From Brienomyrus brachyistius (taxonomy: Eukaryota > Chordata > Actinopteri > Osteoglossiformes > Mormyridae), in assembly GCF_023856365.1 (NCBI RefSeq), contig NC_064541.1, positions 20,293,214-20,357,213 of the forward strand: DNA of 64,000 nucleotides. The letters are read 5' to 3'. The stretch's first letter is position 1. Every line of letters starts with the position of its first letter. Below, piece by piece: positions 59,301 to 64,000 of the stretch. The notes beneath the pieces are model-generated. The model had not been told where the DNA came from, made no database searches, and was given only the letters and a program-made list of their open reading frames with translations. The position numbers and the translations under genes were made by a program.

Positions 59301-62300
59301 GGCCCCTTCCTGGAAAGACCAGTTATAAAGGAAATCTTCCGTCCCAATCTCTCACTGGTGCTTCAGCTGTTTGGCCAGGAGTTAGAGAAATGTCGGCAGC
59401 TGCATGTCACACACCTTCATCAGGTAACCAAGTACAAAGGATCATCTGATCTGTCATTAAATACGGGCAATAAGACTTGATAAGATATGCATTCTCCTGT
59501 ACAAGAGTTAAGAAAAAACACAGACAGGTTAAGGAGGAGAAATATATAAATATAATAGACTGAGTTTTTTTGACTCTAAAATTTCATTTTAATTCTCTGT
59601 GTTCCTAATAATAAATAACTACGTTTTCATTTGTGTTTCTTTGTTTGCCGCAAGTTACTATTAAAAACGTGTTTGCAACTTGAAGGGAAAATGTGCTGTT
59701 TTTGTTCTGCAGATGAGGAGTGGAATGGGGTCAGTGAGTAAGAACATGCCTTTGATGTCAGGATCCTTAAAATGGGCGAAGATGCTGAGAGAGAGACTGG
59801 AGACGCCTTGGGCTGCGATCATGTTTATCCAGGAATTGTGAGTTCTGCTGCTGATGGGGACTGTGTACTTTATAATGGTCTAATTTCAAAGTCATCACGT
59901 GATATCTAGTTAATAAAACTTCCATGCTTGAAGCAACTCATTAGTGGGGAAATACTCTTTTCACTTTTTAGCTTGCATGATATAAAGAGTCTGCTGTTGG
60001 TGTAGTGTTTAAATGTTGAAACATCAAGGATAGTGTCATGACCTGAGAGACGAAGTACTCAAAGGCAGGCGTCTGGCGAACAAAGCGGGATTTATTCTGG
60101 GGGGTCGAAAGAGGGACAGGGAAATCAGCAGGAGCACAGGGGGTTAAAATGGGAAGACTAGTATCGGGAAGTATACAGTCAAGAAGGGGACTGACTTCAG
60201 TGACTGGGTCGGGGCACACGAGACAAACAGGTACTTAAATACAAAGAGTAATGAGAGGTAACAAGCAGCAGGCTCATGAGGGCCGCGTCAGAGAGGAGAC
60301 AGGGGGGTCAGGCAGACATGACTGGCAGGACCACAGTGCACGTCGATTAATGAGCACCTGAGACCCCGTACTGTTTGGTAGGCAAGTGCTTGAATGATTA
60401 ATGCGGCTTTTTCTTTAGCGCCATGGATGATGCTGACATGAAGGCGATCTGCCAGAGATACTCTGAGCTGCAGGCTGTGTTAGATCAGTATGAAGGGGAT
60501 GTCCACACTGATTGGTGCCGCGGTCTGGATCAAGTCTGCCGCTTCAGCTTAGACCAGAATCTCATCAGGAGACATAAAACCACTGGCCTGCTTTCTGTCA
60601 ACTTCAGTTCAAAGGTATATTTATATTTAAATCCATACTTTCTTTAGTTGTGCTTATGTATAAAATTTACTGTAATGTTACACATGCATAATTAATCTGA
60701 ATCCTTTAAGGCTCATTAAAATATTAGTGCACTGTTATGTGCTCTCAGGTTATTACATCATATTCACCTTTTTTCATTCTAGCTGTTAGCAGTCCTGAGA
60801 GATGTGAAGTTCCTGCTACTGCAGGAATATGCCAAAGTTCCCAGTGTTGCACTGGCCATCTTCAAGAAGAAAGACACCTTAATTACAGTAAGTCTTTCAG
60901 TAGCACCTAGCAAACATTGTTTTTGAATTAAATCCCCATGTCCTACGATAAGAAGCTCAAAATCATATGTCAGTGCTAGTATTTCTTTTTATTTGCATTT
61001 CCTGTCTTGTATGTAATGTTTATTGATTATAGTTTATTTCTGTTATTATTGCTGTCTTGTGGTACAGCTGGTGCTAACTCTGTTCCAGCATGTCAGAGGC
61101 AGGTTACATTGATCCCTATTGAAACATCAGGCTTTCTTTGCTATTAACGCTCTGAAAAGGAAACAGCGTCAGGCTTTTTAAAGCTGTGTGTAGTAGTTTA
61201 AAACGTCTGCTTGTTGCAGTCTGTAAGTGGATAGCTTGCTGCACGTTTTATTGCACATTTATCGCATCTTTTCAGCACATCGGTACTCTGAAGCTTCTTG
61301 TCCAGGCTTACAACAACATAAAGCAGATTGCGCTGGAGGTGGAGGTGCCCCTAGTGGCTGCGCAGCTCCCGCGCATCGACGCGCAGCTGCTCAGGCTGCA
61401 GACGGAGTTCACCTGGCAGCACCACAACTGTTGGGATTATGTCTCTGCTCTGAAAGACACCGTTCAAAACCTGGAGCTCCGGATTCAGAAGACCAAGGAA
61501 AATGTGGAATTCATCCAGACAGTGATAAAGGGATGGAGTGAGCATCCCCTTTTCTGCAGGAAGGACAACAAGAAAGATGCACTGCTTCAGCTGGAGGACA
61601 GAGCTGAACGACTGGCTAAGCGTTACGGTGGCATTCAGAGAGATGGACAACTTATCCACAAGCTTATAGATGTAACAGCACCTTTCACTACGCAGCTGTC
61701 ATGTTACTGATACAAATATGTGCTTTAATACCAAGATCATTCTATAAAATATTTAGAAAGATTTTAATTGACAAAATAAAACAAAATTCTAAATTCTACA
61801 CACTATCATTCTCATTGCAAAGTTATAATGCTGACTGGTAAAGTTTCCTTCGTTGGATTTTGCAGGAAAACTGTTCCCTGTTCCATGCTGATCCTGCGTC
61901 GGATGCATGGCATGCGTATCTCGAATACCTAGATGCGATGGTGATGGACGGTTTCTTCAGCGCCATCATGCACTCACTGGAGTTCTTTGTGGACAGCACC
62001 AATAGCCAGTCCAGGGAGGCTCCTCTTTTAGAGGCACACATGTCACTCAATGCCCCCCTGATCATCTGCAGACCTTCTCTTGACCGAGAAGAGAGGGATG
62101 GCTTGCATAACCTGATGGAGGACCTGATTGGGGACATTTTCAAGATGTCTGCTCAGGTGGAGAGAGTTGCATCTCACCTTCATTTGGAGAACTATCAGGT
62201 ATGATCAGAGATTCCGTTTATGCAGAGAACTTTGAGTTAATGATGGTAGAAAGATGGGTGAAAGTATTCCATCCATGAAATTGAGACCATCAACATGCCA

Positions 62301-64000
62301 TACCTTACTATTATTTGAAATGCATCCACTTTTCATTTTCTCGTTTTAAGGAGGAGAGAATAAGATATGCAGTGAACAGATATTGTTGTGTCCCATTTTT
62401 CATGCATATAACTGCTCTTTCACATTTTCCGGCCCTCAAAGTGTGACATGGACAGCATGTTCAACCTCACAGAGCTACAGCAGGAAATCATGGCGCGAGT
62501 CGATGCTGCCACTGGGAAAGCCCTGCGGTACCAGCGTGCCTTTGACTCTTACGCCCACCTGTGGCTGAATGACAAGGCCACCTTCATGAGGCACTTCCTG
62601 CTGTATGGCAACATCTGCACCACAGAAGGTGTCGAGGCTTGTAGGCCAAGCCCACCAACCACTGAGCAGTTCAAGGAGCAGGTGAATAACGAGCAATATT
62701 TTGGTTCTGAATCATCTCTTTTGTTTTTCGGCCGGCAGATTTATGCATTTAATTCTGGATTTTCATCTTTTAAGAAAGCTGCCCTAAACTGAGAATATTG
62801 TCAAAAATGACAGTCATGTTTAATGAAACGTTTGCTCTTTTTTAGATTGACATTTTTGAAAACATGTATGTGCACATAAGCCAAATTGAAGACTTTAAAG
62901 TATTTGACAGATGGTTTAAAGTGGACATCAAGCCTTTCAAGATTAGCCTCTTAAACACCATTAAACAGTGGAGCTGGATGCTGAAGGAACACCTCTTGGC
63001 ACAGGTCACTGACAGGTGAAGTCCATGCTATCAATTGCTGCTTTTTCAACAAACGTCACAAGGCTTCAGGTTTTATTATATAAATTCTTTTGAGTTGGGT
63101 ACTATTATAAACACTATTATAATGTCCCCGCAACCCAGGAGGATAAGCGGTTTCCAAAATGGATGGATGGATGTTATAATGTTCATCTGCAAAGAATTTT
63201 GCTGTGCTTGTATCACACATTAGCTGGTGTATATAACTCTATGAAATCTACACTGTCATCCTCCAAAACGAGCTTAAGCATTAATGTAGTGTGACATTTG
63301 TCTGTTTTTTCTCAGCCTGAATGAGCTGGATGAGTTTGTCAGGATGACTGAGAAGGGGCTTAAGTGTCCCCTGACTGAGGGTGACTACAGTCATCTGGTA
63401 GAGGTGACTGGCTTGCTGCTCTCTGTGAAGGAACGTCAGGTGACGACCGACCGTCTCTTTGAGCCTCTGAAGGACATCGTTACCCTACTGGAAGGGTATG
63501 ACCAGACGGTCCCTGGTCATGTTTATACACACCTGGAGGTGAGATGCAAACGATGAGAAGGCTAAGCTGTAATTAAGTAGAGGAAAGGGGGAACCTATCA
63601 CTGAATTGTTCTGTTGCCCTTAAACATCCTACATTTATTCAGTTTGGCATCCAATTATACTCGAAAAAGTGTTACAGACCTGTCAAATTAATAGCATATA
63701 TTGTTTTGATCCGCAAAGACGATTCAGTTTTATGGCCATGCAAAAAGAGAGTGCTGAGTAATACATTCAGTGAAATGTCCAAGGCACAAGATGACATGAA
63801 GTACAATTTAAATTCAACGTGGATTTACTGTCAAGTGAAGCACATAAACATAAAGAAATGCAAGCGGTTATAGTGAAGGCGGGCAGCCAATGAAGCACCG
63901 TCACGCTGTGTTTTAATAGGAGCTTCCGGAAAGGTGGAACCACACCAAGAAGCTGGCAGTGCTGGTGAAGCACAAGGTTGCTCCTCTCCAGACAGTCGAG
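53088..64000 (+). CDS. dnah11: Axonemal dynein heavy chain, N-terminal part, 19 exons (partial)
   Basis: An outer-arm dynein heavy chain that powers ciliary beating. The window holds the first 1197 codons of an expected 4500 or so, all from the N-terminal stem (DHC_N1 type) that binds intermediate chains and neighbouring heavy chains; the motor lies beyond the right edge. Exon junctions all keep frame. Typical stem motifs are [79 protein letters not shown] and [11 protein letters not shown]. These resemble DNAH11 more than DNAH9 or DNAH17 as I remember them, and the position next to sp4 supports dnah11. The start ATG has an in-frame TGA 15 bases upstream (53073). A perfect X-box lies in the promoter. 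Confidence 0.9.
53587..53724 (+). CDS. dnah11: dnah11 exon 2
   Basis: Residues 88-133, [16 protein letters not shown] to [11 protein letters not shown]. Acceptor ATCTTTTAG, donor GATCAG|GTAATT. Confidence 0.85.
53817..55117 (-). mobile_element. Tc1-family transposon in dnah11 intron 2
   Basis: Terminal inverted repeats of roughly 125 bp: AAAGTTGGGATGTTGTGCAA at the left matches AAAGTTGGGACGTTGTGCAA in the reverse complement of the right end, and similarity continues inward (CCCATATTTAATTCA). TA flanks both sides (53815-53816, 55118-55119). About 1.3 kb, the normal Tc1 size, inserted antisense to dnah11. Confidence 0.88.
54130..54985 (-). pseudogene. Broken Tc1 transposase
   Basis: The helix-turn-helix part ([16 protein letters not shown]) is in 54982-54713 and the catalytic part ([25 protein letters not shown]) in 54594-54352. 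After a stop, a different frame carries [12 protein letters not shown] and [11 protein letters not shown]. Stops and at least one frameshift separate the pieces, so it is dead. Confidence 0.85.
55417..55613 (+). CDS. dnah11: dnah11 exon 3
   Basis: Residues 134-198 and part of 199, [16 protein letters not shown] to SYSGFN. The acceptor is TTATCCAAG (55416), not the CCAG at 55429, because only the former keeps phase 0. Donor AATGC|GTAAGA. Confidence 0.85.
55720..55909 (+). CDS. dnah11: dnah11 exon 4
   Basis: Residues 199-262, [19 protein letters not shown] to ENMQSIYEQ. Acceptor ATCGCAG, donor GAACAG|GTGCGT. Confidence 0.9.
55998..56091 (+). CDS. dnah11: dnah11 exon 5
   Basis: Residues 263-293 plus one base, [20 protein letters not shown] to MDVFN. 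Acceptor GCTTCAG, donor AATG|GTAAGT. Confidence 0.87.
56589..56800 (+). CDS. dnah11: dnah11 exon 6
   Basis: Residues 294-364, [15 protein letters not shown] to [11 protein letters not shown]. Acceptor TCTTCAAG, donor GAGCAG|GTGACT. Confidence 0.9.
57069..57275 (+). CDS. dnah11: dnah11 exon 7
   Basis: Residues 365-433, [19 protein letters not shown] to FLLRLRQLQ. Acceptor CCCCCAAG, donor CTGCAG|GTGAGG. Confidence 0.9.
57450..57617 (+). CDS. dnah11: dnah11 exon 8
   Basis: Residues 434-489, [20 protein letters not shown] to CSPQCLSAK. Long T-tract acceptor, donor GCTAAG|GTAATG. Confidence 0.92.
57618..58704 (+). other. dnah11 intron 8
   Basis: About 1.1 kb of unique sequence. No repeat or further exon was recognised. 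Confidence 0.7.
58705..58821 (+). CDS. dnah11: dnah11 exon 9
   Basis: Residues 490-528, [20 protein letters not shown] to GLESALK. Acceptor TTCCGCCAG, donor TTGAAG|GTAAGA. Confidence 0.9.
59286..59423 (+). CDS. dnah11: dnah11 exon 10
   Basis: Residues 529-574, [20 protein letters not shown] to VTHLHQ. Acceptor GCATTAAG, donor CATCAG|GTAACC. Confidence 0.9.
59713..59837 (+). CDS. dnah11: dnah11 exon 11
   Basis: Residues 575-615 and part of 616, [20 protein letters not shown] to AAIMFIQE. Acceptor TTCTGCAG, donor GAATT|GTGAGT. Confidence 0.88.
60020..60345. repeat. Dispersed-repeat-like block in dnah11 intron 11
   Basis: GC- and purine-rich insert starting AGTGTCATGACCTGAGAGAC and including GGGATTTATTCTGGGGGGTC and ACAAACAGGTACTTAAATAC. 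Its style resembles common fish repeats. No coding capacity; the family is not identified. Confidence 0.4.
60419..60614 (+). CDS. dnah11: dnah11 exon 12
   Basis: Residues 616-681, [20 protein letters not shown] to [10 protein letters not shown]. Acceptor TTCTTTAG, donor TCAAAG|GTATAT. Confidence 0.9.
60783..60887 (+). CDS. dnah11: dnah11 exon 13
   Basis: Residues 682-716, [20 protein letters not shown] to KKDTLIT. Acceptor CATTCTAG, donor ATTACA|GTAAGT. Confidence 0.9.
61276..61671 (+). CDS. dnah11: dnah11 exon 14
   Basis: Residues 717-848, [20 protein letters not shown] to GQLIHKLID, with heptad-like helices. Acceptor TCTTTTCAG, donor ATAGAT|GTAACA. The longest exon seen here. Confidence 0.9.
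61866..62198 (+). CDS. dnah11: dnah11 exon 15
   Basis: Residues 849-959, [20 protein letters not shown] to LHLENYQ. Acceptor GATTTTGCAG, donor TATCAG|GTATGA. Confidence 0.93.
62442..62681 (+). CDS. dnah11: dnah11 exon 16
   Basis: Residues 960-1039, [20 protein letters not shown] to PTTEQFKEQ. Acceptor CCTCAAAG, donor GAGCAG|GTGAAT. Confidence 0.92.
62846..63015 (+). CDS. dnah11: dnah11 exon 17
   Basis: Residues 1040-1095 and part of 1096, [20 protein letters not shown] to LLAQVTD. Acceptor TCTTTTTTAG, donor GACAG|GTGAAG. Confidence 0.93.
63115..63172 (+). repeat. SINE tail fragment in dnah11 intron 17
   Basis: CAACCCAGGAGGATAAGCGG followed by AAAATGGATGGATGGATG, the typical 3' end of the GGATGG-tailed SINE. 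Confidence 0.65.
63316..63538 (+). CDS. dnah11: dnah11 exon 18
   Basis: Residues 1096-1170, [20 protein letters not shown] to HVYTHLE, including [17 protein letters not shown]. Acceptor TTTTCTCAG, donor CTGGAG|GTGAGA. Confidence 0.93.
63920..64000 (+). CDS. dnah11: dnah11 exon 19 (cut by window end)
   Basis: Residues 1171-1197, [20 protein letters not shown] and on to TVE at the edge. Acceptor TTTTAATAG. The exon continues beyond the window. Confidence 0.92.

Overview
The window is vertebrate nuclear DNA, most likely from a ray-finned fish. The evidence is intron-rich genes with GT-AG splice sites, Tc1/mariner-type transposons with TA target duplications, tRNA-derived SINE-like repeats ending in GGATGG runs, abundant CA/TA microsatellites and long C-tracts, and gene order. 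Two protein genes lie head to tail on the + strand: an Sp4-type zinc-finger transcription factor (coding 43137-50116) and the 5' part of an axonemal dynein heavy chain, best called dnah11 (coding from 53088 and running off the right edge). SP4 followed by DNAH11 is the known vertebrate order, so synteny supports both names. No species call is made.

Positions 1 to about 42.2 kb hold no recognisable host protein gene. This is a gene desert, by synteny probably the interval between sp8 and sp4. It holds a Tc1/mariner-like element with a nearly intact three-exon transposase (about 1.9-4.6 kb), several minisatellites (40-bp, 7-bp, 27-bp and 15-bp units), a 211-bp degenerate interstitial TTAGGG array (11.1-11.3 kb), two MITE-like elements, SINE fragments, and unique-looking TAAT-rich blocks that are candidate conserved enhancers. 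A good CTCF-type motif lies at 36.9 kb. None of the enhancer candidates can be confirmed without alignment.

From 42.2 to 52.2 kb is sp4: a promoter region with GC boxes and a CCAAT box, a CpG-rich first exon holding only ATG AGT G of the coding sequence, five further coding exons (760 codons in all), and a long AT-rich 3'UTR. One intron uses a GC-AG splice pair. A four-codon upstream frame overlaps the start codon, and its stop is made only by splicing.

From 52.7 to 64.0 kb is dnah11: a perfect RFX X-box 174 bp before the ATG, then 19 coding exons joined in frame for 1197 codons of the N-terminal stem. A decayed Tc1-family transposon with long terminal inverted repeats sits in intron 2. I see no novel multigene system. 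The most notable observations are the X-box, the GC-AG intron, the splice-created upstream frame, the telomeric array with flanking 7-bp direct repeats, and minisatellites that appear to have grown out of SINE sequence.
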